Below, in pieces: positions 7,461-13,694 of a DNA stretch of 13,694 nt. The notes beneath the pieces were generated by a model. That model saw only the letters and a program-made list of their open reading frames with translations. It was not told where the DNA came from and made no database searches. Numbering within the stretch: position 1 is the stretch's first letter; every line of letters begins with the position of its first letter. A program made the translations under genes and the position numbers. Source of the stretch: Chromatiales bacterium (lineage in GTDB: Bacteria > Pseudomonadota > Gammaproteobacteria > Chromatiales > Chromatiaceae); contig JAKSCN010000161.1 of the NCBI GenBank assembly GCA_022360595.1, positions 1-13,694 on the forward strand, given 5' to 3'.

Positions 7461-7482
7461 CTACTAAATTAGTAGGTTTTTT
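7461..7482 (+). terminator. AT-rich palindrome with T6 tract after miaA (weak terminator)
   Basis: CTACTAA (7461-7467), one base, then TTAGTAG (7469-7475), followed by G and six Ts (7477-7482). As RNA the stem must open to about five A-U-rich pairs to form a loop, so it would be a weak terminator. The dyad could equally be an operator ahead of hfq. A possible -10 box for hfq lies further on (TAAAAT, 7532-7537), without a clear -35. Confidence 0.35.
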
Positions 7483-7565
7483 CTGGTGCGGTTTGTTGGC
7501 GCCACTACGTAAATAGAAATTTTAAGCTGTTTAAAATAAATTGATACACAATAAGGAGACACTCC

Positions 7566-7817
7566 ATGTCTAAAGGGCAGAGCTTACAAGACCCTTTTCT
7601 GAATACACTTCGTAAAGAACGTATACCAGTTTCGATTTTTCTGGTGAATGGAATCAAGTTACAGGGTCAAATCGAATCATTCGACCAATTTGTCGTGTTA
7701 TTAAAGAATACTGTGAGTCAGATGGTGTATAAGCACGCGATCTCGACGGTTGTTCCGGCGCGTAATGTGCGTTTGCCATCTGGTCCAGAGGGGCAGTCCG
7801 AGCCTGGTAACTACTGA
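7566..7817 (+). CDS. hfq: RNA chaperone Hfq
   Basis: 83 residues. Hfq is a ring-shaped hexameric Sm-like protein that pairs small RNAs with mRNAs and affects RNA stability. The core is nearly identical to the E. coli protein: KGQSLQDPFLNTLR, the Sm1 motif around 23-46 (LVNGIKLQGQIESFDQFV) and the Sm2 motif YKHAISTVVP (55-64). Proximal-face residues Q8, K31, F42, Y55, K56 and H57 are all present. The C-terminal tail after the core is short (about 17 residues, ending EPGNY), similar in size to Pseudomonas Hfq and much shorter than the E. coli tail. A strong AAGGAG sits 7 bases before the ATG. It lies between miaA and hflX as expected. Confidence 0.98.
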   Translation: MSKGQSLQDPFLNTLRKERIPVSIFLVNGIKLQGQIESFDQFVVLLKNTVSQMVYKHAISTVVPARNVRLPSGPEGQSEPGNY

Positions 7818-7850
7818 TCTTCAGCTTATTGTATTGGGTCGAAATACAGC

Positions 7851-7876
7851 CTTGATGGTGAATCACTCCCATCGAG
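7851..7876 (+). other. Stem-loop downstream of hfq
   Basis: CTTGATGG (7851-7858) can pair with CCATCGAG (7869-7876), eight pairs including one G-U, around a 10-base loop. There is no T-tract after it, so it is not a standard intrinsic terminator. It may stabilise the hfq 3' end or be incidental. Confidence 0.3.
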
Positions 7877-7903
7877 GAGAGTTGGTTGCGGGCAATGGAG
7901 ACG

Positions 7904-7930
7904 TTGCCTGCAGCCGATCCTTGGTATAAT
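7904..7930 (+). promoter_or_regulatory. Sigma70 promoter with consensus extended -10, upstream of hflX
   Basis: TGGTATAAT (7922-7930) is a perfect extended -10 element. The best -35 (TTGCCT, 7904-7909) is 4 of 6 with a 15-bp spacer; an extended -10 often works with a poor -35. Transcription would start near 7937, giving a leader of about 85 bases before hflX. This would let hflX and hflK/hflC be transcribed independently of hfq. Confidence 0.65.
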
Positions 7931-8021
7931 CACAAGTATGACTATCCTTTTTTCCGCAATAACCGGCAGGTCGTGTCTAACACTTTGTTTCAGTTGATAT
8001 TGTTAGGATTGAATTGCGCGC

Positions 8022-9305
8022 ATGTTTGAGCGGCCAAAAACCGGTGAGAGAGCAGTGCTGGTTCATATTGATATCGGTACCACACCAGATGCAGATGAGT
8101 TGCGTGAGTTTAAAGAACTAAGCACGTCAGCGGGTGCTCAGCCGGTAGCGACAGTGATGGGAAGCAGGCATAGCCCGGATCCTCGTTTCTATATTGGACG
8201 CGGTAAGGTTGAAGAAATTCAAGAGCTTATCACGACTGAAAGTGTAGAGTTGGCGATTTTTAATCAACCGCTCAGTCCCAGCCAGGAGCGAAATCTTGAG
8301 CGCGAATTCAAGTGTCGGGTGGTTGACCGTACCGGACTGATCCTCGATATTTTTGCCCAACGCGCCCGTTCGTTCGAGGGTAAGCTGCAAGTTGAGCTGG
8401 CTCAGCTACGCCACCTTTCAACCCGTTTGGTGCGAGGGTGGACGCATTTAGAGCGTCAGAAGGGTGGTATCGGGCTGCGTGGCCCGGGTGAAACTCAGCT
8501 GGAAACAGACCGCCGGCTGCTTAATAATCGTATTGCCCAGCTTCGCCGCCGCTTGGAGAAAGTGGATACCCAGAGGAGCCAGGGGCGCAAAGCGCGCAAT
8601 AAGGCCGAGATCCCCAGCGTCTCTTTGGTGGGATACACCAACGCTGGTAAATCAACGCTGTTTAACCGCATTACCCAAGCTGGTGTTTACGCCCAAGATC
8701 AGCTATTCGCGACACTCGACCCAACGCTGCGACGGGTAGAGCTGTCCGAGAGTGAATCGATGGTATTGGCCGATACCGTGGGATTTATCTCGCACCTGCC
8801 CCACGAACTGGTAGCCGCCTTTAAATCAACCTTGCAGGAGACCACTGAAGCAACGTTGTTGCTGCATGTGATAGATGCTGCCAGCCACCAGCGCGCCGTT
8901 TGCATCACCGAAGTGAACGATGTGCTGAGCCAGATTGGAGCCGATGAGATTTCTCAGATTGAGATCTATAACAAGATCGATCTGATGGAAGAGGGCGAAG
9001 CCAAGGTTGAACGGGGTGAAGATGGTCTGGTCAAACGGGTATGGCTGTCTGCTGAAACCGGTGAAGGTGTTGATCTGCTGTTGGAAGCCTTAGCTGAGTT
9101 TTTTCATAAAGAGCATGTCAATAAGCTGGTTAAATTGGGCCCCGGAGATGGCCGATTGCGGGCAGCCTTTTTCCGGCTGGGAAAAGTTTTGTCTGAGACA
9201 ATTACTGACGACGGGGGATGGGAAATGGAAGTACAGCTCCCGCGTATGGAGTATGAGCGATTGTTGCAGAGTGAAAATGATCTTGAAAAACAGCTCATTG
9301 CCTGA
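8022..9305 (+). CDS. hflX: GTPase HflX
   Basis: 427 residues, usual length. HflX is a ribosome-associated GTPase of the Obg-HflX family that splits stalled or stress-arrested 70S ribosomes. The N-terminal nucleotide-binding domain ends in the family's hallmark stretch, including LILDIFAQRARSFEGKLQVE and GGIGLRGPGETQLETDRR. A basic coiled helix leads to the G domain: G1 GYTNAGKST (204-212), G3 DTVGF (251-255), G4 NKID (317-320) and a G5-like LSAETG. The start ATG aligns with the E. coli start, but the nearest AGGA is 13 bases upstream, so the ribosome binding site is poor. A gap of 92 bases, in which I see no clear promoter, separates it from hflK. Confidence 0.98.
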   Translation: MFERPKTGERAVLVHIDIGTTPDADELREFKELSTSAGAQPVATVMGSRHSPDPRFYIGRGKVEEIQELITTESVELAIFNQPLSPSQERNLEREFKCRVVDRTGLILDIFAQRARSFEGKLQVELAQLRHLSTRLVRGWTHLERQKGGIGLRGPGETQLETDRRLLNNRIAQLRRRLEKVDTQRSQGRKARNKAEIPSVSLVGYTNAGKSTLFNRITQAGVYAQDQLFATLDPTLRRVELSESESMVLADTVGFISHLPHELVAAFKSTLQETTEATLLLHVIDAASHQRAVCITEVNDVLSQIGADEISQIEIYNKIDLMEEGEAKVERGEDGLVKRVWLSAETGEGVDLLLEALAEFFHKEHVNKLVKLGPGDGRLRAAFFRLGKVLSETITDDGGWEMEVQLPRMEYERLLQSENDLEKQLIA

Positions 9306-9397
9306 GACCCTAGGCGCAGTCTAGAATTCGAGGTTTGTCTGCGAATGGAATTTGAGCAGTACAAGCGTAGTAATTAACACAAAAATTGGAGTATCTG

Positions 9398-10555
9398 ATG
9401 GCCTGGAACGAACCGGGTGGTGATAAAAAAGACCCTTGGAGCGGTAATGGCGGTGATCAAGGACCGCCGGATCTTGATGAAGTTGTCAAGAAAATGCAGG
9501 AGAAGCTGGGCGGTGTCCTTGGCGGCAAACGCGGCGGCAAGGGTGGCGGTGACAAACCACCTTATGGCGGTAACACTAGCGGTTTCAAAGGCATAGGCGC
9601 ATTGATTGTTGTTGGCGCAGTAGTCTTTGCAGCGGTTAAGAGCTTCTATACAGTGGCCCCTGCAGAACGTGGTGTTATACTGCGTTTTGGTGAGTACAAA
9701 GAGGTTACCCAGCCGGGACCTCATTTCTTGGTGCCTTTCGTTGACCAGGTGATCAAGGTCAATGTGGACCAGATTACCTCTTTTCGTCACACAGCGAGCA
9801 TGTTGACCCGTGATGAGAACATCGTCGATATCGAACTGACAGTACAGTCTCGTATTCAGGATGCGGCAGACTATCTGTTCCAGGACCAGAGTCCCGAAAA
9901 GACTATTCGAGATGTAACTGAGACGGCCGTGCGTGAAGTGATTGGTAAGAGTAATCTCGACTTTATCCTCACAGAAGGGCGTAGCTCGATCGCGGATGAC
10001 ATCAAGACGAACATCCAGGCCATGATCAATAGCTATAAAACCGGTCTTGAGATTACCAGTGTGAACACCCAGCCGGCCAAGCCACCGGAGCAGGTAAAGA
10101 GCGCGTTTGATGATGCGATTAAAGCGCGTGAGGATAAGGAGCGTCAGGAGAATCAGGCGGAAGCCTACGCTAACGAGGTGGTGCCAAAAGCACGCGGTGC
10201 AGCGGCTCGTCGAGTTGAGGATGCCAAGGCCTATAAGGATAAGGTAATCGCCGAATCCAGTGGTGAAGCGTCACGTTTTCTTGCGGTACTCAAAGAGTAT
10301 GAAAAAGCGCCGGAAGTAACCCGCCAACGTCTCTACTTGGAGACAGTTGAAGAAGTCATGGGCAAATCGAATAAAGTGATTCTTGATGCGCAAGGTGGCA
10401 ATAGTCTGATGTATTTGCCATTGGACAAGATCATTCGGCCTTCAGCGGGAACAACGACCCTGCCTGATTTGAGTTCTTTTGGTGGCCAAACTCAGGAGCA
10501 GGTTCAGCAACGCACCCCGGTTCGTGAGACAGAACGCGGTAGGAGGACACGCTAA
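9398..10555 (+). CDS. hflK: FtsH protease regulator HflK
   Basis: 385 residues. HflK and HflC are inner-membrane SPFH/prohibitin-family proteins that assemble a large periplasmic cage around the FtsH protease and restrain its action on membrane proteins. The N-terminus MAWNEPGGDKKDPW is typical, followed by QGPPDLDEVVKKMQEKLGG, a Gly/Lys-rich stretch (about 38-60), one membrane span (about 63-82) and the SPFH domain beginning at APAERGVILRFGEY. A long Ala/Glu-rich helix around AEAYANEVVPKARG follows, then a basic C-terminal tail. I use the ATG at 9398, with GGAG 6 bases upstream, rather than the in-frame TTG at 9386, because it matches the conserved start. Its TAA overlaps the hflC ATG by one base, implying coupled translation of the two partners. 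Confidence 0.98.
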   Translation: MAWNEPGGDKKDPWSGNGGDQGPPDLDEVVKKMQEKLGGVLGGKRGGKGGGDKPPYGGNTSGFKGIGALIVVGAVVFAAVKSFYTVAPAERGVILRFGEYKEVTQPGPHFLVPFVDQVIKVNVDQITSFRHTASMLTRDENIVDIELTVQSRIQDAADYLFQDQSPEKTIRDVTETAVREVIGKSNLDFILTEGRSSIADDIKTNIQAMINSYKTGLEITSVNTQPAKPPEQVKSAFDDAIKAREDKERQENQAEAYANEVVPKARGAAARRVEDAKAYKDKVIAESSGEASRFLAVLKEYEKAPEVTRQRLYLETVEEVMGKSNKVILDAQGGNSLMYLPLDKIIRPSAGTTTLPDLSSFGGQTQEQVQQRTPVRETERGRRTR

Positions 10556-11427
10556 TGAATAGCAGTAAACTTGGCGTATTTAGTGTCGTATTTGCGCTGT
10601 TGGCAGGTTTTGTCTACTCGGCGGCGTTTGTTGTTAATGAGTGGGAGATGGCGCTGAAGTTAAGATTGGGTGAAATTGTCGATTCAGACTATGAACCTGG
10701 TCTGCACTGGCGCGTGCCCGTTATCAATGATGTTCTGAAGTTTGATGGTCGTATCCAAACGTTGGACTCCCAGCCTGAACGTTTTCTCACTGTTGAGAAA
10801 AAGGATGTGATCGTCGACTCTTTCGCTAAATGGCGTATTTCTGATGTCGCACAGTACTACCGTTCAACCGGTGGTAGCGCACAGAAAACTGGCCGTCTGC
10901 TGTCCGAACGTATCAACACCAGTCTGCGTGATGAGTTTGGTAAGCGCACCATTCAAGAGGTTGTCTCCGGCGATAGAACCGAAATCATGCTGTTTTTGGC
11001 GAAAGATGCTGATGAAAAGGCCTCTGAGCTCGGTGTTGAGATTCTGGATGTTCGTGTAAAACGCATCGACCTGCCTCCGGAGGTGAGTGATTCCGTTTAC
11101 CAACGTATGCGTGCTGAACGTGACCGTGTAGCTCGTGATTTGCGCGCGAAAGGTGCGGAAGCGGCAGAGCGTATTCGAGCTGATGCAGATCGCCAAAGAA
11201 CGGTCATTTTGGCCGATGCTTTTAAAGAGGCGGAAGAGCTGCGTGGTGAAGGCGATGCGAAAGCGGCTGAAATTTATGCCGGGGCCTACAATCAGAATCG
11301 CGAATTCTATGCGTTTTACCGCAGTCTGAATGCCTATCGTAAGGTATTTGATAGGGGCGGTGATATGATGGTGTTGGAACCCGATTCCGAGTTTTTCCAA
11401 TACTTCAAGGAGCAGTTGGGTAAGTGA
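10555..11427 (+). CDS. hflC: FtsH protease regulator HflC
   Basis: 290 residues, partner of HflK in the FtsH-HflKC complex. A single N-terminal membrane span (about 7-27) leads into the SPFH domain: NEWEMALKLRLGEIVDSDYEPGL, then LDSQPERFLTVEKKDVIVD. Next come the helical part with VKRIDLPPEVSDSVYQRM and the coiled-coil RAERDRVARDLRAKGAEAAE. The C-terminal SLNAYRKVF...MMVLEPDSEFFQYF is characteristic. It is shorter than the E. coli protein, as in many non-enteric species. AGGAGG lies about 9 bases upstream within the hflK end, a strong ribosome binding site. It is followed by two hairpins, the second a strong terminator. Confidence 0.98.
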   Translation: MNSSKLGVFSVVFALLAGFVYSAAFVVNEWEMALKLRLGEIVDSDYEPGLHWRVPVINDVLKFDGRIQTLDSQPERFLTVEKKDVIVDSFAKWRISDVAQYYRSTGGSAQKTGRLLSERINTSLRDEFGKRTIQEVVSGDRTEIMLFLAKDADEKASELGVEILDVRVKRIDLPPEVSDSVYQRMRAERDRVARDLRAKGAEAAERIRADADRQRTVILADAFKEAEELRGEGDAKAAEIYAGAYNQNREFYAFYRSLNAYRKVFDRGGDMMVLEPDSEFFQYFKEQLGK

Positions 11428-11445
11428 TAGCCGCAGTGCTCAGAA

Positions 11446-11477
11446 AAACCTGAAAATAGACAATCCCTTTCAGGTTT
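11446..11477 (+). other. Perfect 10-bp hairpin in the hflC 3' region
   Basis: AAACCTGAAA (11446-11455) pairs exactly with TTTCAGGTTT (11468-11477) across a 12-base loop. The sequence after it is G-rich rather than T-rich, so it is not an intrinsic terminator. It begins 18 bases after the hflC stop and may protect the 3' end of the mRNA. Confidence 0.55.
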
Positions 11478-11515
11478 GGGAGAATGTGGGTATCTGTCCT
11501 GACAGACCTCATGCC

Positions 11516-11547
11516 TAAAATGGCCGGGTAGCATCCCGGCCTTTTTT
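11516..11547 (+). terminator. Strong intrinsic terminator after hflC, just before yjeT
   Basis: GGCCGGG (11522-11528), loop TAGCAT, CCCGGCC (11535-11541), followed directly by six Ts (11542-11547) and preceded by TAAAAT. This is a textbook Rho-independent terminator for the hflK-hflC transcript. It ends only 13 bases before the yjeT ATG. Confidence 0.9.
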
Positions 11548-11560
11548 CTGGACAGCGATT

Positions 11561-11746
11561 ATGTGGCACGAACTTTGGGTTGCGTTGGCATTACTACTGG
11601 TGATAGAAGGGATTTTCCCCTTTTTGAGCCCCACATCCATGCGGAAGATGATGCTCGCGGTGCAGCAGATGGATGACCGATCGCTGAGAATCAGCGGTCT
11701 GGTCAGTATGGTGGCGGGTGTCGCCATGCTTTATCTTGTGAACTGA
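11561..11746 (+). CDS. yjeT: DUF2065 (YjeT family) small membrane protein
   Basis: 61 residues with two predicted membrane spans: about 5-22 (LWVALALLLVIEGIFPFL) and about 43-60 (ISGLVSMVAGVAMLYLV), joined by a polar loop (SPTSMRKMMLAVQQMDDRSLR). This is the DUF2065 family, found between hflC and purA or hisZ in many gammaproteobacteria. Its function is unknown; position suggests a link to the inner-membrane HflKC complex, which is only inference. A strong terminator ends 13 bases before its ATG and no clear promoter lies between, so its expression depends on read-through or an unseen promoter. The ribosome binding site is poor (GGA, 8 bases upstream). hisZ starts 4 bases after its stop. Confidence 0.92.
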   Translation: MWHELWVALALLLVIEGIFPFLSPTSMRKMMLAVQQMDDRSLRISGLVSMVAGVAMLYLVN

Positions 11747-11750
11747 ACAA

Positions 11751-12938
11751 ATGGTTAAAGAAAACGAACACTGGTTACTGCCCGAGGGCATCAACGAAGT
11801 ATTGCCACCCAACGCCAGGGTTCTGGAAAAGCTTCGTCGAGAACTGTTGGACCTGTTTGACAGTTGGGGATACGAATTGGTTTTCCCCCCGTTTATCGAA
11901 TATCTGGAGTCTTTGCTTACAGGCACCGGTGGTGATCTGGATCTGCAGACATTCAAATTGACCGATCAGATCACTGGTCGAACCCTCGGTATTCGTGCCG
12001 ATATCACCCCGCAAGTTGCTCGTATCGATGCGCACCAGCTCCGTCGCGAGGTGCCTACGCGTCTCTGTTACCTGGGCACAGTACTCTCCACCCGTGGCGA
12101 TGGGTTTGCCGGTTCCCGTTCACCCCTGCAGATTGGGGCCGAACTCTACGGCCACTCCGGTGTAGAGAGTGATTTGGAAGTGCTCAGTCTGATGCTGGCG
12201 ATGCTGGATTGTGCCGGTATAGAAGAGATCTATCTTGATCTCGGGCATGTTGGTATTTTTCGCGGCCTGACCCGTCAGGCAGGCCTGGATAAGGGGCAAG
12301 AGCAGGCGCTGTTTAAGGCCCTGCAAGGTAAAGCCATTCCTGAAATCAGGGAGTTGATTGCCGGTTTTGGATTATCGCCCGATATGGGAGAGATGCTCTG
12401 TGCGCTGGCTGAGTTGAGCGGTGATGATTGCCTGGAGCAGGCAAGGGCCCGATTGGCTGGCGCCTCTGACGAAGTTAAGGCAGCTCTGGATCAACTGGAA
12501 AGTTTGGCTGAGCAGCTCAAGCGCCGCAAGCCGGGGCTACCCATCCACTTTGACCTGGGTGAGCTGCGCGGTTACCACTACCATACCGGCGTGGTATTTG
12601 CCGCCTACATTCCTGGCTTGGGGCAGGAGATTGCCCGCGGTGGGCGCTATGACGAAATTGGCAAGGTGTTTGGCCGGGCGCGTCCCGCCAGTGGCTTTAG
12701 CGCAGATCTAAACCAGCTTTTCCGGTTGGGCCGCTATGCTGATGCTGTAGCACCACATCAGAGCATATTGGCGCCGAGCATTGAAGATGAGAGTCTGTAT
12801 AGAACGGTCGATGCACTGCGCCGGGACGGGAAGCGAGTGATTTTTTCTTTGCCGGAACAGAGCGGGGACGCCCAACTGATGGGTTGCTCACAGGTTTTGG
12901 TAAAACAGGGAGAGGCGTGGGTAGTTGAAGAGGCGTAA
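11751..12938 (+). CDS. hisZ: ATP phosphoribosyltransferase regulatory subunit HisZ
   Basis: 395 residues. HisZ is a catalytically inactive paralogue of histidyl-tRNA synthetase that binds short-form HisG to make the active first enzyme of histidine biosynthesis and carries the histidine feedback response. It keeps the class II core: LLPEGINEVLPP near the start, the motif-2-like RADITPQVARI (82-92), QIGAELYG (127-134), ELRGYHYHTG (271-280) and GGRYDEIG (297-304). It lacks the anticodon-binding domain of HisS, as its length shows. Its presence predicts a short HisG elsewhere in the genome. It starts 4 bases after yjeT with no good ribosome binding site, suggesting coupled translation. A 49-base gap leads to purA. 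Confidence 0.97.
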   Translation: MVKENEHWLLPEGINEVLPPNARVLEKLRRELLDLFDSWGYELVFPPFIEYLESLLTGTGGDLDLQTFKLTDQITGRTLGIRADITPQVARIDAHQLRREVPTRLCYLGTVLSTRGDGFAGSRSPLQIGAELYGHSGVESDLEVLSLMLAMLDCAGIEEIYLDLGHVGIFRGLTRQAGLDKGQEQALFKALQGKAIPEIRELIAGFGLSPDMGEMLCALAELSGDDCLEQARARLAGASDEVKAALDQLESLAEQLKRRKPGLPIHFDLGELRGYHYHTGVVFAAYIPGLGQEIARGGRYDEIGKVFGRARPASGFSADLNQLFRLGRYADAVAPHQSILAPSIEDESLYRTVDALRRDGKRVIFSLPEQSGDAQLMGCSQVLVKQGEAWVVEEA

Positions 12939-12987
12939 AGCCAACTATTCATGAACATAATTCATAACGTATTTGTAGAGAACGACA

Positions 12988-13694
12988 ATGGGTAAGAACG
13001 TTGTAGTGATAGGCACCCAGTGGGGTGATGAGGGCAAAGGCAAGGTTGTTGACTTGCTGACAGATCGTGCCGAGGCAGTGGTGCGTTTTCAGGGCGGACA
13101 TAATGCGGGCCATACATTGGTTATTGATGGACAGAAGACCGTTCTGCATCTGATTCCCTCGGGTATTCTGCGCGACAATGTGCGCTGTCTGATCGGCAAT
13201 GGTGTTGTTCTATCCCCTAGTGCATTGCTGGAAGAGATTGATATGCTGGAGCAGAACGGCGTTCCGGCCAGCCAGCGCTTGGGTATCAGTGAATCATGTC
13301 CGCTGATTCTGCCCTACCACATTGCGCTGGATCAGGCACGCGAAGCGGCCCGGGGCAAAAAAGCGATCGGCACTACCGGCCGTGGTATCGGCCCTGCCTA
13401 TGAGGATAAGGTGTCACGTCGTGGTTTGCGTTTTGGTGAGTTGCTGGATACTGCCCACTTTACTGAGCGTCTGCGTGAAGTCATGGAGTATCATAACTTT
13501 GCCCTGCAGCACTATTACAAAGCGGAGACCGTTGATTATCAAAAGGTGCTGGATGAAGCCCTGGCACAGGGCGAGCGTATGGCTCACATGGTCGAAGACG
13601 TTCCAGGCACGTTGCATAAGATGCGTGCGGAAGGACGTAGTATCATGTTTGAAGGGGCCCAGGGAGCTCTATTGGATATCGATCACGGCACTTA
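12988..13694 (+). CDS. purA: Adenylosuccinate synthetase, N-terminal part (cut by window edge)
   Basis: Hand translation gives 235 complete codons from ATG 12988 to the right edge with no stop; the full enzyme is about 430 residues, so roughly half is present. PurA condenses IMP and aspartate using GTP, the first step from IMP to AMP. Visible motifs are GTQWGDEGKGKVVDLL with the catalytic D14 and P-loop residues (9-24), HNAGHT with the catalytic H42 (38-43), the IMP-binding GTTGRGIGPAYEDK (128-141) and FEGAQGALLDIDHGT at the edge. The ribosome binding site is weak (AGAG 8 bases upstream). Position after hisZ matches other non-enteric gammaproteobacteria. Confidence 0.97.
   Translation, partial: MGKNVVVIGTQWGDEGKGKVVDLLTDRAEAVVRFQGGHNAGHTLVIDGQKTVLHLIPSGILRDNVRCLIGNGVVLSPSALLEEIDMLEQNGVPASQRLGISESCPLILPYHIALDQAREAARGKKAIGTTGRGIGPAYEDKVSRRGLRFGELLDTAHFTERLREVMEYHNFALQHYYKAETVDYQKVLDEALAQGERMAHMVEDVPGTLHKMRAEGRSIMFEGAQGALLDIDHGT

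Noticed and set aside
9386..9397. TTG start adding four residues to HflK
   Set aside because: The ATG at 9398 gives the conserved MAWN start and has GGAG at proper spacing; TTG 9386 overlaps that GGAG.
9530..9570. GGC-rich repeat-like stretch in hflK
   Set aside because: It encodes the normal Gly-rich N-terminal linker of HflK rather than a DNA repeat.
10864..11400. 178-codon minus-strand open frame antisense to hflC
   Set aside because: hflC is fully conserved over this stretch; no family resemblance or start signal for the antisense frame.
12939..12987. ATGAA/TTCAT dyad between hisZ and purA as a terminator
   Set aside because: Five A-U-rich pairs with no following T-tract; too weak to support termination or an operator.

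Overview
The window reads as chromosomal DNA from a gammaproteobacterium of roughly balanced base composition. The main evidence is the gene order amiB-mutL-miaA-hfq-hflX-hflK-hflC-yjeT-hisZ-purA, all on the plus strand from about 3256 to the right edge. This is the classic gammaproteobacterial hfq/hfl neighbourhood, with hisZ inserted before purA as in Pseudomonas-like and many non-enteric lineages. An endonuclease-type MutL and a short-tailed Hfq also point away from enterics. I cannot name a genus from sequence alone; a Chromatiales- or Pseudomonas-like lineage would fit.

Layout. Positions 1-2793 (minus strand) hold a two-gene unit: a DUF1800 protein (880-2793) followed 16 bases later by a DUF1501 protein (863 running off the left edge). 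Both begin with twin-arginine (Tat) signals. Positions 2794-3255 form a long divergent control region. It contains a near-consensus CRP/Vfr-type site (3005-3026), a weaker second one (2943-2964), an AT-rich partial palindrome and a perfect 12-bp inverted repeat (2853-2905). Then follow amiB (cell-wall amidase), a hairpin terminator, mutL and miaA (overlapping by one base), hfq, and hflX behind a consensus extended -10 promoter. After hflX come hflK/hflC (overlapping by one base), a structured 3' region ending in a strong intrinsic terminator, yjeT (DUF2065), hisZ, and the first 235 codons of purA, cut by the right edge.

How the genes fit together: the plus-strand block is housekeeping. It covers septal peptidoglycan splitting (AmiB), mismatch repair (MutL), tRNA A37 prenylation (MiaA), RNA chaperoning (Hfq), ribosome rescue/splitting GTPase activity (HflX), control of the FtsH membrane protease (HflK/HflC), histidine biosynthesis control (HisZ) and AMP synthesis (PurA). 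The least understood part is the Tat-exported DUF1800/DUF1501 pair. It sits where tsaE is found upstream of amiB in E. coli-type order, so the left side is probably a synteny breakpoint.

I see no tRNA, rRNA, CRISPR array, insertion sequence or phage gene here, and no clear case for a wholly new system. The best candidates for a second look are the exported DUF pair with its apparent cAMP-receptor-type control region, and the terminator placed directly in front of yjeT.
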